This document shows positions 24,794 to 31,429 of a stretch of 64,000 nt of DNA, one piece after another. The notes under the pieces were generated by a model. The model was not told where the DNA came from, ran no database searches, and was given only the letters and a program-made list of their open reading frames with translations. The translations under genes were made by a program, and so were the position numbers. Origin of the DNA: Enterocloster aldenensis (GTDB lineage Bacteria; Bacillota; Clostridia; Lachnospirales; Lachnospiraceae); the NCBI RefSeq assembly GCF_003434055.1, contig NZ_QVEX01000012.1, forward strand, positions 62,001 to 126,000, written 5' to 3'. Positions within the stretch are counted from its first letter, which is position 1. Each line of letters starts with the position of its first letter.

Positions 24794-25789
24794 ATGGATG
24801 AAGTAAGGTTAAAAGATGAGCTTATGGCCAGGTTGTCCAATGAACTGGACCGGCCTGCGCTGCAGGTGATTGACGGGGCACTATCGTCAGTGTTGCGAAA
24901 CTACGAAATATCCAAAAGGGAAACCGGGTTGAGTACCAACATAATCAGCTTTCCAGAATTGGATATTTTCATCGGGAAAATCAGGTTTGAAAATTATTCG
25001 GTTAGTACAGTCAATCAATACCAGCGTTTTTTGACGGACTTACTGATTTATGTAGGTAAGCCAGTACAGGAAATCGCGGGAGAGGATGTGGTGGAATGCC
25101 TTAATTATTATGAGCAGGCTAGAAAGATTAGCTCCAGCACCAAAGACCACAAACGGCGCATTGCAAGCTCCTTCTTTACTTTTCTACATGAACGAGGCTA
25201 CATCTCAAAAAATCCTATGTCCACCGTGGACCCAATCAAGTATGTAGCAGAAATACGGGAGGCATTGACCAGCCGTGAAGTAGAGAAACTGCGTATTGCC
25301 TGTGGAACCAATATCCGTGACAATGCAGTTCTGGAGCTGTTCCTGGCAAGTGGTTGTCGTGTCAGCGAAGTGGTCAGTATGCGGGTAGAAGATATGGACC
25401 TTCAGGCGGGATGTGGGAAAGTATTAGGAAAGGGAAAGAAGGAGCGCATGGTGTTCTTTAATGACCGTGCGATGGAATATTTGGAACGATATTTGGGGGA
25501 CCGTAGGAGCGGGGCTGTGATACTATCAAAAAGGGCACCTTATCAAGGATTAAAGAAGAATGCCCTGGAGAACATTATCCGGAAGATTGCAAAAAAGGCA
25601 GGGCTGGGTAAGCGGGTATTTCCGCATTTGCTGAGGCACACATTTGCCACGCGTGCATTGAACAAAGGTATGCCGCTTCCAACATTATGTGATTTGATGG
25701 GGCATTCGAGTGTAGAAACCACCAGGATATATGCAAAAAATGGTGCCGGAAAGATTAGATATGAGTACGACATGTATGCTGCATCCTAA
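24794..25789 (+). CDS. Tyrosine recombinase (DNA invertase of the tail-fibre array)
   Basis: 331 residues. ATG 24794 is eight bases after GGAGG; the upstream in-frame ATG 24779 overlaps the ribosome site. An N-terminal SAM-like core-binding domain (about 50-150) is followed by the catalytic domain with R189 (SGCRVSEV), K213 (LGKGKKER), H278 and R281 (HLLRHTFAT), H304 (LMGHSS) and Y313 (TRIYAK), the full tyrosine-recombinase set. It sits between sites B and C and so would itself be flipped by some inversions. A Mu-like phage does not need an integrase, so inversion of the flanking sites is the likely job. Confidence 0.92.
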   Translation: MDEVRLKDELMARLSNELDRPALQVIDGALSSVLRNYEISKRETGLSTNIISFPELDIFIGKIRFENYSVSTVNQYQRFLTDLLIYVGKPVQEIAGEDVVECLNYYEQARKISSSTKDHKRRIASSFFTFLHERGYISKNPMSTVDPIKYVAEIREALTSREVEKLRIACGTNIRDNAVLELFLASGCRVSEVVSMRVEDMDLQAGCGKVLGKGKKERMVFFNDRAMEYLERYLGDRRSGAVILSKRAPYQGLKKNALENIIRKIAKKAGLGKRVFPHLLRHTFATRALNKGMPLPTLCDLMGHSSVETTRIYAKNGAGKIRYEYDMYAAS

Positions 25790-25797
25790 CTCTTAAA

Positions 25798-25827
25798 ATC
25801 TGACAGGATTTTTTTGGCCTGCCAGAT
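25798..25827 (+). repeat. Hairpin-forming inverted repeat after the recombinase
   Basis: ATCTGACAGG and CCTGCCAGAT with one mismatch, enclosing a T-rich loop (ATTTTTTTGG). It lies 9 nt after the recombinase stop. It may stabilise the mRNA end or act as a weak terminator. Confidence 0.5.
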
Positions 25828-25851
25828 GGGAGGCTTACTTAAAGTACGCTT

Positions 25852-26202
25852 ATGGGGGATGTTGAGCACAGTTATAATTATATAGAATTGTTATGCGTGC
25901 TATATTTTTGCATTTCCGGGCATAATACGGATTTAAGTAACAGGTTTGCGAGCAGAGTTGCTGACTGCAATTTCCTTACTGAGGGTAAAAGCGAGACGGT
26001 AGTAATGGCAATTTGGGATAATAATACACTCAATACACCATATAAGCAGGGAGTCAGTGGATTTGGTAATGGCTTTGTTATCGGTATGTCTCTTGAGCTT
26101 GCCTGGGCTATTCAGGTTGCTTTTGCAGTGTCAGATACTAACTTGTTTGTCCGAAGTTATACTCTTGCTGGAATCGGTTGGACCGGTTGGCGAACTATAT
26201 AA
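25852..26202 (+). CDS. Silent tail-fibre C-terminal cassette C (pyocin-knob-like end)
   Basis: Residues 25-28 of this frame are NTDL (site C). The part upstream of the core is hydrophobic and without a ribosome site, so it is probably not translated in this orientation. After the core, the ~90 residues end with AIQVAFAVSDTNLFVRSYTLAGIGWTGWRTI, a close match by eye to the pyocin-knob repeat seen at receptor-binding tips of phage fibres. It overlaps cassette D by 8 nt at the 3' ends. Confidence 0.78.
   Translation: MGDVEHSYNYIELLCVLYFCISGHNTDLSNRFASRVADCNFLTEGKSETVVMAIWDNNTLNTPYKQGVSGFGNGFVIGMSLELAWAIQVAFAVSDTNLFVRSYTLAGIGWTGWRTI
25924..25935 (+). repeat. Recombination site C
   Basis: AATACGGATTTA in direct orientation relative to site A, in frame as NTDL. 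Confidence 0.85.
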
Positions 26203-26530
26203 TTGAAAAGGAAAGACATCCTGCATACCTCCCTGCACCACAGGGATTTGCAATGATATCCTTTTTATTTAAGTAAAACGGCATAGAAATGTCGCCGTTT
26301 TCCCAGCCTGTAATGCGCCCGTGCCTGACGATTGTTGATTCAGGCAGTCCGCTTACAATCAGCGTGTTTATTGCTGTAATCTGCTTTACAGTGATATCAA
26401 AATCCACAAAACACGTACCGTTAAGGACTTTGTATACCACGGTTCCAGCACTTACCCAATCCGAATTAATGACGGCATCCCCAGAATATGCCTTAACAAT
26501 TCCATGGTCTGATAAATCCGTATTGTACAC
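26195..26530 (-). CDS. Silent tail-fibre C-terminal cassette D
   Basis: The minus-strand frame begins (GTG) TAC AAT ACG GAT TTA, giving YNTDL (site D), then ~106 residues with YKVLNGTCFVDFDITV and LIVSGLPES. This resembles cassette F (YRVKSGICYIRCRII, LICSGMPKS), suggesting the two ends are diverged duplicates. No ribosome site precedes it. Confidence 0.78.
   Translation of the reverse strand: MYNTDLSDHGIVKAYSGDAVINSDWVSAGTVVYKVLNGTCFVDFDITVKQITAINTLIVSGLPESTIVRHGRITGWENGDISMPFYLNKKDIIANPCGAGRYAGCLSFSII
26513..26525 (-). repeat. Recombination site D (inverted)
   Basis: The reverse complement reads CAATACGGATTTA. Confidence 0.85.
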
Positions 26531-26579
26531 AGCAACTAAAATGAATAAAAATGAGTTTTTGATGAATTAACATACTGAT

Positions 26580-26918
26580 GTGCGCAATACGGATTTGAAT
26601 TATAAAAGAGAATTTCCTAGTGCATCTTGGTTTGAAGATACAGATTATGCAAAAATACATACTGATTTTGGCGCTATCTGTACTTATGGACTATTGGTAC
26701 ACAGTTATGTAGTAGTTGATATTTTAAAAGATGCTAGTCCATACACATGTTTACTCAAATTCAAAAGGCAGGTAGCAGAACATACTATAGCATGGGATAT
26801 AAAGCATAATGAAAAGGCTGTTTACATAGCCGTGAACGGGAATGTTAACACTAATCAAACATTAGCAGCAAATAGTCAAATCACTATGATTGGAACTTTC
26901 ATGATAACATCAAAATAA
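26580..26918 (+). CDS. Silent tail-fibre C-terminal cassette E
   Basis: The frame opens GTG CGC AAT ACG GAT TTG, i.e. RNTDL at site E, followed by ~108 residues ending AANSQITMIGTFMITSK. Beta-rich, AT-rich, no ribosome site. It ends 4 nt from the convergent cassette F. Confidence 0.78.
   Translation: MRNTDLNYKREFPSASWFEDTDYAKIHTDFGAICTYGLLVHSYVVVDILKDASPYTCLLKFKRQVAEHTIAWDIKHNEKAVYIAVNGNVNTNQTLAANSQITMIGTFMITSK
26585..26596 (+). repeat. Recombination site E
   Basis: CAATACGGATTT followed by G instead of A; still in frame as NTDL (TTG Leu). Confidence 0.85.
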
Positions 26919-26922
26919 TCAT

Positions 26923-27253
26923 TTATTGATTAATGGGATATGAAAAGGAAACATATCCATTCCCCGCCTGGCCTGACAAATTAATCTTCAGTTCGGTCGA
27001 ATTATTATCAATGTAAACCACACCTATAGCAGCAGTTCCTATACCGTTCGAGCAGTAGCGGCTTTGTCCTATGGCAGATTTAGGCATCCCACTACAAATA
27101 AGCACGTTTTCCCTTGCAGAAGCAGATGGCGTAATAATCCGGCACCTTATGTAGCATATGCCTGATTTTACACGATAGTATATTTCACCCGTTATTTCAG
27201 AATCTATGATATCTTCAATCAGTGTGACTGCACTCATTGTTAAATCCGTATTG
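26923..27253 (-). CDS. Silent tail-fibre C-terminal cassette F
   Basis: Read from site F on the minus strand: NTDLTMSAVTLIEDII... ending NGYVSFSYPINQ, about 103 residues after the core. Related by eye to cassette D in the YRVKSG and SGMPKS segments. No start signal of its own near the core. Confidence 0.78.
27241..27253 (-). repeat. Recombination site F (inverted, outermost)
   Basis: The reverse complement reads CAATACGGATTTA. It is the right boundary of the array; no further copy was seen downstream. Confidence 0.85.
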
Positions 27254-27333
27254 CGTGATACTATGCACTGATTTTTATCATTTATATAACCACAAAGTCT
27301 AAATATTTATTCAAAAACAAGGAGGACAAGATT

Positions 27334-27510
27334 ATGTCAAAACAGAAGAAAGAAATAGGACCGGATTTTGCAGAAAAGCAGCCAACTCCATATCTGTATG
27401 ATGCGCCGGCAAATGTACCATTTCCGGGAAAACATCAAAGTGGTAAAGGGGGACCATCTGATTGCAATAACAACGGTATAGATGATTCAGAAGAAGAGGA
27501 GGAAATGTGA
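27334..27510 (+). CDS. Small hypothetical phage protein (58 aa)
   Basis: ATG 27334 follows AAGGAGGACAAGATT, a strong site. The 58-residue product is Pro/Gly/Asp-rich with an acidic EEEEE tail and looks disordered. Function unknown. The stop overlaps the next start. Confidence 0.6.
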   Translation: MSKQKKEIGPDFAEKQPTPYLYDAPANVPFPGKHQSGKGGPSDCNNNGIDDSEEEEEM

Positions 27511-27962
27511 TGTCAAGATTGGTCACTATGACAGGAATATCCGTTCCAGTTTTTAATGTAATAAGGAACCAAAATGTTCCATCCCTAGAAGTTCAAATAT
27601 TACAGTCTCAGGCCCAGGAAATTGACCTGTTGAAACTTTTCAAGACAGAGAGTGAGCTTTCTACACTTACTTTGATGTCAGACCAGGGAATCCTCGAAAA
27701 TCAGTACATGAATTATTCTAAGTTAGATACATATAACATTCAGAATGATTATATTGTTAAAGAAGCTATAGGGGGCTGGTCAGCTATTGTGGATGAAGAA
27801 GGCCATACCGTTTCAGAAGAGGTGACGGCAGAGCCAGCTCTAATTGATAATCTGATTACAATAAGGCTGTTGAAAAAAAGTGATTTAGAACGTAAGGTAG
27901 ATAATAACGTGCAGTTGATTGATGCCATGTCAGTAGCACTTGCTCAAATAATGGGAGGTTGA
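27510..27962 (+). CDS. Hypothetical phage tail-region protein (150 aa)
   Basis: Start at ATG 27510 (TGATG overlap with the previous stop; AGAGGAGGAA upstream). Mixed alpha/beta protein ending in a helical IDAMSVALAQIMGG. It resembles the small proteins often found after fibre genes in clostridial phages, but I cannot name a family. It could assist fibre assembly (inference from position only). Confidence 0.55.
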   Translation: MSRLVTMTGISVPVFNVIRNQNVPSLEVQILQSQAQEIDLLKLFKTESELSTLTLMSDQGILENQYMNYSKLDTYNIQNDYIVKEAIGGWSAIVDEEGHTVSEEVTAEPALIDNLITIRLLKKSDLERKVDNNVQLIDAMSVALAQIMGG

Positions 27963-27966
27963 CTTT

Positions 27967-28113
27967 ATGGAAGCATGGAAGAAAGTAATATTCGTTAATT
28001 CAATAAAAGTAAGACTTCAAAATGGAGAGGGAAGTGCGGAAGAGATAATTAACTCCTATGCGAAATTGACGGATAGCGAGAAGGAAATTCTTAAAGCAGA
28101 ATTCTCAAAATAA
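27967..28113 (+). CDS. Small phage protein (48 aa)
   Basis: ATG 27967 after TGGGAGGTTGACTTT. A 48-residue helical, charged protein (EEIINSYAKLTDSEKEILKAEF). Similar in size and position to XkdX-type proteins but without their signature. Last phage gene before the terminator. Confidence 0.55.
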   Translation: MEAWKKVIFVNSIKVRLQNGEGSAEEIINSYAKLTDSEKEILKAEFSK

Positions 28114-28119
28114 GTGACA

Positions 28120-28160
28120 AAAACGGGAGCTTGAAGAGAACTATTTCAGGCTCCCGTTTT
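28120..28160 (+). terminator. Intrinsic terminator at the end of the prophage late operon
   Basis: Arms AAAACGGGAGC (28120-28130) and GCTCCCGTTTT (28150-28160), 11 bp perfect, with extra pairing of TTGAA and TTCA inside the loop. It is placed 6 nt after the last phage stop. Confidence 0.85.
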
Positions 28161-28170
28161 CCCAAAATAT

Positions 28171-28208
28171 TTTGCCAAAAATGTTGAGAATTTTTGCCAA
28201 AAATGTTG
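28171..28208. repeat. Tandem 22-bp-spaced repeats at the prophage right end (candidate transposase sites R1/R2)
   Basis: TTTGCCAAAAATGTTG occurs at 28171-28186 and again at 28193-28208, exactly 22 bp apart. Mu's R1 and R2 transposase sites are also adjacent 22-bp units. The inner repeat runs towards the phage and the outer one is followed by GGCGCGCA/CA, so the phage end read inward starts with TG, as Mu ends do. Confidence 0.7.
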
Positions 28209-28216
28209 GGCGCGCA

Positions 28217-28422
28217 CAATCACCAAAAAGAATCAGGACGAAATAAATGAAATACTGAATGAGACCATTCGAAAAGCATCGTATCATTTTGGGGACCCAC
28301 ATCTCAATATCGCCACATTGGCCGGAATATACCGGATGGCAATCAAGGAATATGATTTGCGGCATGGCCTGGAAACAGAAAAGAAAATACGTCCGTGTAT
28401 TAATATGTCGGAGTTCCTTTAA
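28217..28422 (+). pseudogene. 3' remnant of a gene apparently interrupted by the prophage
   Basis: From the phage end an open frame without a start runs TITKKNQDEINEILNETIRKAS... to CINMSEFL and a stop at 28420-28422. It looks like a genuine, soluble, helical C-terminus of about 68 residues. No family recognised. Its 5' part would be on the far side of the prophage, outside the window. Confidence 0.5.
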
Positions 28423-28661
28423 CATATGACCCGGGTTAGAAAACACGTAAATAAAGGCGCCTCATGCCTGGATTTAAAGCAGACGGAAATACTTTAACAC
28501 GTAAAATCAAGGGGCAATGCAGGAGAAGGGGAAGCCCTGTTCATGCAGCTGTCTGAAAGAATGGGCTTATAAAAATACGTTTGACAGGCACTGATGGTCC
28601 GGGACAGACAGTTATTTAAAATCAGGTAAGGAAAACCAAAGATTCATTTGGGTGGTGGTTG
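28423..28661. other. Non-coding stretch after the prophage
   Basis: I see no convincing gene, RNA or terminator here. A TTGACA at 28581-28586 has no good -10 at the right distance. Confidence 0.5.
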
Positions 28662-29252
28662 ATGAAAATCTGTACATACTGCAAAAGTGAGATAGAGGAC
28701 AGCTGTTTACAGTGTCCTAACTGCGGGGCATCTGAGTTCGAACATAAATGCCCTGTATGTGGATGCAGCCATAAGGGAGGCGCCTGCCCGGAGTGTACCA
28801 TACAAACGGCTAGTGAAGTGGTGGGGTCCGTGGCTGTATTAACAGGGCGTATGAAGGACATGTTAAGTAAGGTAGAAACAAACGGGGGAGTAGAAAACAG
28901 TAAAGCGGAAAACAGCAAATCGGAAAACGGAGAAGCGGATCTGGAAATGAAAGGGAACGGCCATGTAATGATTGGCGGCACCCGGCCATTCAACCCCCGG
29001 CCATATACCCCCCCAGCCATCAACCCTCGGTCATCCAACCCTCGGTCATCCACCCCCCAGCCATCCAATCCCCACCCATCCGGTATACGGCCAGAACCCA
29101 AGAAGATATCCCTGTTTGCCAGAATCATCCGGTATATTCTTCTTGGCATATTTTTTTATCTGCTGGCCCTTGTCATAATCACAATTCTGATTGCCGTTTA
29201 TATAGCCATAACCGGTAATGTACCGGGATTTGTTATGGGATTGTCAGGCTGA
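28662..29252 (+). CDS. Zinc-ribbon protein with proline-rich linker and C-terminal membrane segment
   Basis: 196 residues. Residues 1-45 have four CxxC pairs (CTYC, CPNC, CPVCGC, CPEC), a double zinc ribbon. A charged linker and a Pro/Ser/Asn-rich repetitive stretch (about 105-145, PRSSNPRSSTP type) lead to one strong membrane helix (about 153-182). The protein is probably anchored with the ribbon in the cytoplasm. Function unknown. ATG 28662 is preferred over TTG 28659. Confidence 0.65.
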   Translation: MKICTYCKSEIEDSCLQCPNCGASEFEHKCPVCGCSHKGGACPECTIQTASEVVGSVAVLTGRMKDMLSKVETNGGVENSKAENSKSENGEADLEMKGNGHVMIGGTRPFNPRPYTPPAINPRSSNPRSSTPQPSNPHPSGIRPEPKKISLFARIIRYILLGIFFYLLALVIITILIAVYIAITGNVPGFVMGLSG

Positions 29253-29269
29253 ATCAGGCGGACGGGGGG

Positions 29270-30433
29270 ATGATGAGGAAAATAAATTATATATATTATA
29301 TTGTCATGCTGGCGCTTTGGCCGGCGGTGGACCGTCTGCTTAGTATCGGAACCAGGATCAGTCCCCTGTTTTTCTGGCTGCTTCCACTGTATGCCGGGTG
29401 GTTTATCGGTTCCCCGTTCCTGCTGTATTGGCTCAGGCAGAGGCTTCCCCTTCGAACGTCCTTTCATGCCAGCCGGGAATGTAAAATGGAATGGAGTACA
29501 TTCTGGCTTGATGAGGAAGGCGGGGAACTGGCCGCGCTTTTTATCCTGAACCCTTTTCATGTACAGTATATTGCGGTGCCGCGGATTGACAGTATGGATG
29601 TAAGGCTGGATGGACTGACTGCGGACAGGAAATATGCACGGCAGATCAGTGTGCATCTTGTAGTTGATGGAAAAGCGTATAAAATGCAGGCGTGTTCCAT
29701 GGGCCGCTTTGGAACGGTAGTCACTCATCCCACAGTCTCAAAAAGACATGGAATCATGTTTAGCCGGCAGGGCTGCCGGGCAATACATAACAAAATGGGA
29801 GAAATGGATATGAAACGTTTATTAATTTGGGGAGCCGGGGACCAGGGGACTGTGACTTTGGACTGTGCCCTGGCAATGAGGCAATACGATGGGATTGATT
29901 TTCTGGATATGAAGGAGAAAGGCCATCGGGAGATTCCGGGATATCATATTCATGAAGAGGCAAAGGTTGATTTAAAGCATTTCCTTCAATCCTATGATGA
30001 GGTTATTGCTGCAGTTGGCAGTAATGAACTGCGCGAGAAGAAGATTAACCAGGTGAAGGCATGGGGGATTCCGTTGGCGGCAATCGTCCATCCCACTGCC
30101 ATCATCAGCCCGTCCGCCAGTATTTCCCAGGGGTGTACCGTGCTGGCCCGCGCGGTAATTAACCCCAATGCGCGGATTGGGATTGGATGTATCATAAATA
30201 CCGGTGCGATTGTGGAACATGACTGTGTGGTGGAGGATTTTGTGAATATCTGTCCGGGAGTGTCCATGGCCGGACATACACGGATTGGAAGAAAGTCGTT
30301 TATAGGAATCGGGAGTACGGTTATTGATGATATTAGGGTGGGAAAAGAAGTGGTGATTGGAGCCGGAGCCGCCGTAATCCGGGACATACCGGATTACGCG
30401 GTTGCGGTGGGGGTTCCGGCTAAGGTCAGGTAG
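29270..30433 (+). CDS. Membrane-domain / PglD-like acyltransferase fusion
   Basis: 387 residues. Residues 1-180: two membrane helices (about 8-27 and 32-52) plus a beta-rich soluble domain I do not recognise. Residues 181-387: MKRLLIWGAGDQG, a Rossmann start, then hexapeptide repeats (HPTAIISPSASISQGCTVLARAVI..., GVSMAGHTRIG, VIGAGAAVIRDIPDYAVAVGVPAKV), as in PglD/NeuD sugar acetyltransferases using acetyl-CoA. An internal ATG at 29810 with GGGAGA upstream could also give the enzyme alone. No sugar-nucleotide partner gene is nearby. Confidence 0.75.
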   Translation: MMRKINYIYYIVMLALWPAVDRLLSIGTRISPLFFWLLPLYAGWFIGSPFLLYWLRQRLPLRTSFHASRECKMEWSTFWLDEEGGELAALFILNPFHVQYIAVPRIDSMDVRLDGLTADRKYARQISVHLVVDGKAYKMQACSMGRFGTVVTHPTVSKRHGIMFSRQGCRAIHNKMGEMDMKRLLIWGAGDQGTVTLDCALAMRQYDGIDFLDMKEKGHREIPGYHIHEEAKVDLKHFLQSYDEVIAAVGSNELREKKINQVKAWGIPLAAIVHPTAIISPSASISQGCTVLARAVINPNARIGIGCIINTGAIVEHDCVVEDFVNICPGVSMAGHTRIGRKSFIGIGSTVIDDIRVGKEVVIGAGAAVIRDIPDYAVAVGVPAKVR

Positions 30434-30511
30434 CAGCTGTATTTTGAGGGCTGAGGGAAAGCCGCTTCCGTATTGCCGGATCACATGGATGACAGCGGTA
30501 TGGAGACTGGG

Positions 30512-31324
30512 TCATGAAATCCCGGCCTGCCCGACCTCTACCTTCAGCTGCAGTTCCGTCACCTGTTCCTCCACATGCTTGGTGGTATGGATGTCAATCC
30601 ACAAAAGCTCCAGCAGGGGACCCCGGATTGCCATGCCATTGTCCCTGGCATACTGGAGAAGCTGGGGCACATAGGTGCGCGTCTGCCTGAAGCTGCCGCA
30701 GTAGCATACCGACAGGTAGGATCCTGCCTCAATGTGATGCTCCCCGTCCGGATGAAGGATGAACACTGCGTCATATTGCTGGCAGCGCCCGTCCAGGGCA
30801 TCGGACAGGTTGACAAAGGAGCCCATCTGGTTGTTGCCGATGATATACTGTCGGTCCGGTCCAAAGGATACCAGCTGCTTAATCAGGATATCCATTTCCT
30901 CGTCCGTCTCGTAGCTCTGCATGATCCGGTGGCAGGGCCTGGGCGGCATTTCTTTTAAAACAATCCGGCCAAGGACAAGCTTCCCGGCCTGGGTTATGGT
31001 TTCCCGTCTTGTTATGATATTATCCCGCAGGGAGTTGAGCCTTGCAATCTGCTGGTCTATTACATGCATTTCCTTTTGGAACAGCTCCAGGGTTGAGCCG
31101 ATGCTTCTGTTTTCAATATAGGAACGTATCTGGTCCATGGAAAAGCCCAGCTCCCTTAAGTCGCGGATGACATTGAGGCACCACAGGTCCTCGGTGCGGT
31201 ACACGCGGTAGCCGTTGGGCGCCCGGCGGGGAACCAGGATGCCAAGTTCCTCGTAATAGCGCAGGATGTCCGTGCTGATGCCGTATAATGCTGCAATCTC
31301 CCCAATCTTATAAAATGTTGACAT
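30512..31324 (-). CDS. MerR-family regulator with effector-binding domain
   Basis: 270 residues. YKIGEIAALYGISTDILRYYEELGILVPRRAPNGYRVY is the MerR winged helix; a coiled coil (about 75-115) follows, then a GyrI/BmrR-like ligand domain. It is divergent from a MATE transporter, with a perfect dyad in the shared promoter, so it most likely activates that transporter when it binds a drug-like ligand (inference). Confidence 0.88.
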   Translation of the reverse strand: MSTFYKIGEIAALYGISTDILRYYEELGILVPRRAPNGYRVYRTEDLWCLNVIRDLRELGFSMDQIRSYIENRSIGSTLELFQKEMHVIDQQIARLNSLRDNIITRRETITQAGKLVLGRIVLKEMPPRPCHRIMQSYETDEEMDILIKQLVSFGPDRQYIIGNNQMGSFVNLSDALDGRCQQYDAVFILHPDGEHHIEAGSYLSVCYCGSFRQTRTYVPQLLQYARDNGMAIRGPLLELLWIDIHTTKHVEEQVTELQLKVEVGQAGIS

Positions 31325-31356
31325 GTCATCTCTCCTAAATATGGCAAAAATTGCTG

Positions 31357-31387
31357 TTTACCTTGGTATTATACCAAGGTTTATACT
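31357..31387 (+). promoter_or_regulatory. MerR-type promoter with operator dyad for the MATE gene
   Basis: -35 TTTACC (31357-31362), a 19-bp spacer and -10 TATACT (31382-31387). The dyad ACCTTGG...CCAAGGT (31360-31380) lies between and over the elements. The overlong 19-bp spacer with an operator inside is the hallmark of MerR-activated promoters. Confidence 0.85.
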
Positions 31388-31429
31388 TTATTTGCAAGAT
31401 TAGCTGTGTGAATAAAAAGGAGAAGGATC

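Larger units (their letters stand above)
24180..27253. other. Shufflon-like invertible tail-fibre array: six sites, six 3' cassettes, one recombinase
   Basis: Order: site A(+) cassette A / cassette B site B(-); recombinase gene; site C(+) cassette C / cassette D site D(-); site E(+) cassette E / cassette F site F(-). Any plus/minus site pair can invert the DNA between them; A with B, D or F would replace the expressed fibre end. The region is markedly AT-rich relative to the flanking phage genes. The design is analogous to the R64 shufflon (tyrosine recombinase Rci). Activity is inferred from sequence. Confidence 0.88.
1..28218 (+). mobile_element. Mu-like transposable prophage (right part; left end outside window)
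   Basis: The gene order follows phage Mu: Mor-type activator, lysis, gp27-like, terminase gp28, portal gp29, gp30, protease/scaffold I/Z, gp33-like, capsid T, gp36, G, gp37-38-like, sheath L, tube M, frameshifted chaperone, tape measure, hub, gp25-like wedge, gp47-like J, gp48-like, fibre. The right end is placed near 28,216-28,218, where two 22-bp-spaced repeats finish with a CA and the coding sense of an apparently interrupted gene begins. Transposase A/B, repressor and left end are not in the window. The exact end base is inferred. Confidence 0.9.

Noticed and set aside
24794..25789. Recombinase as the prophage integrase
   Set aside because: The prophage has Mu-type architecture and Mu-like ends, so integration should be by transposition. 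The inverted core sites flank this gene and cassettes, not the prophage ends.
23901..27253. A diversity-generating retroelement
   Set aside because: No reverse transcriptase and no template/variable repeat pair with adenine-specific differences; the variability is in whole cassettes at inverted sites.
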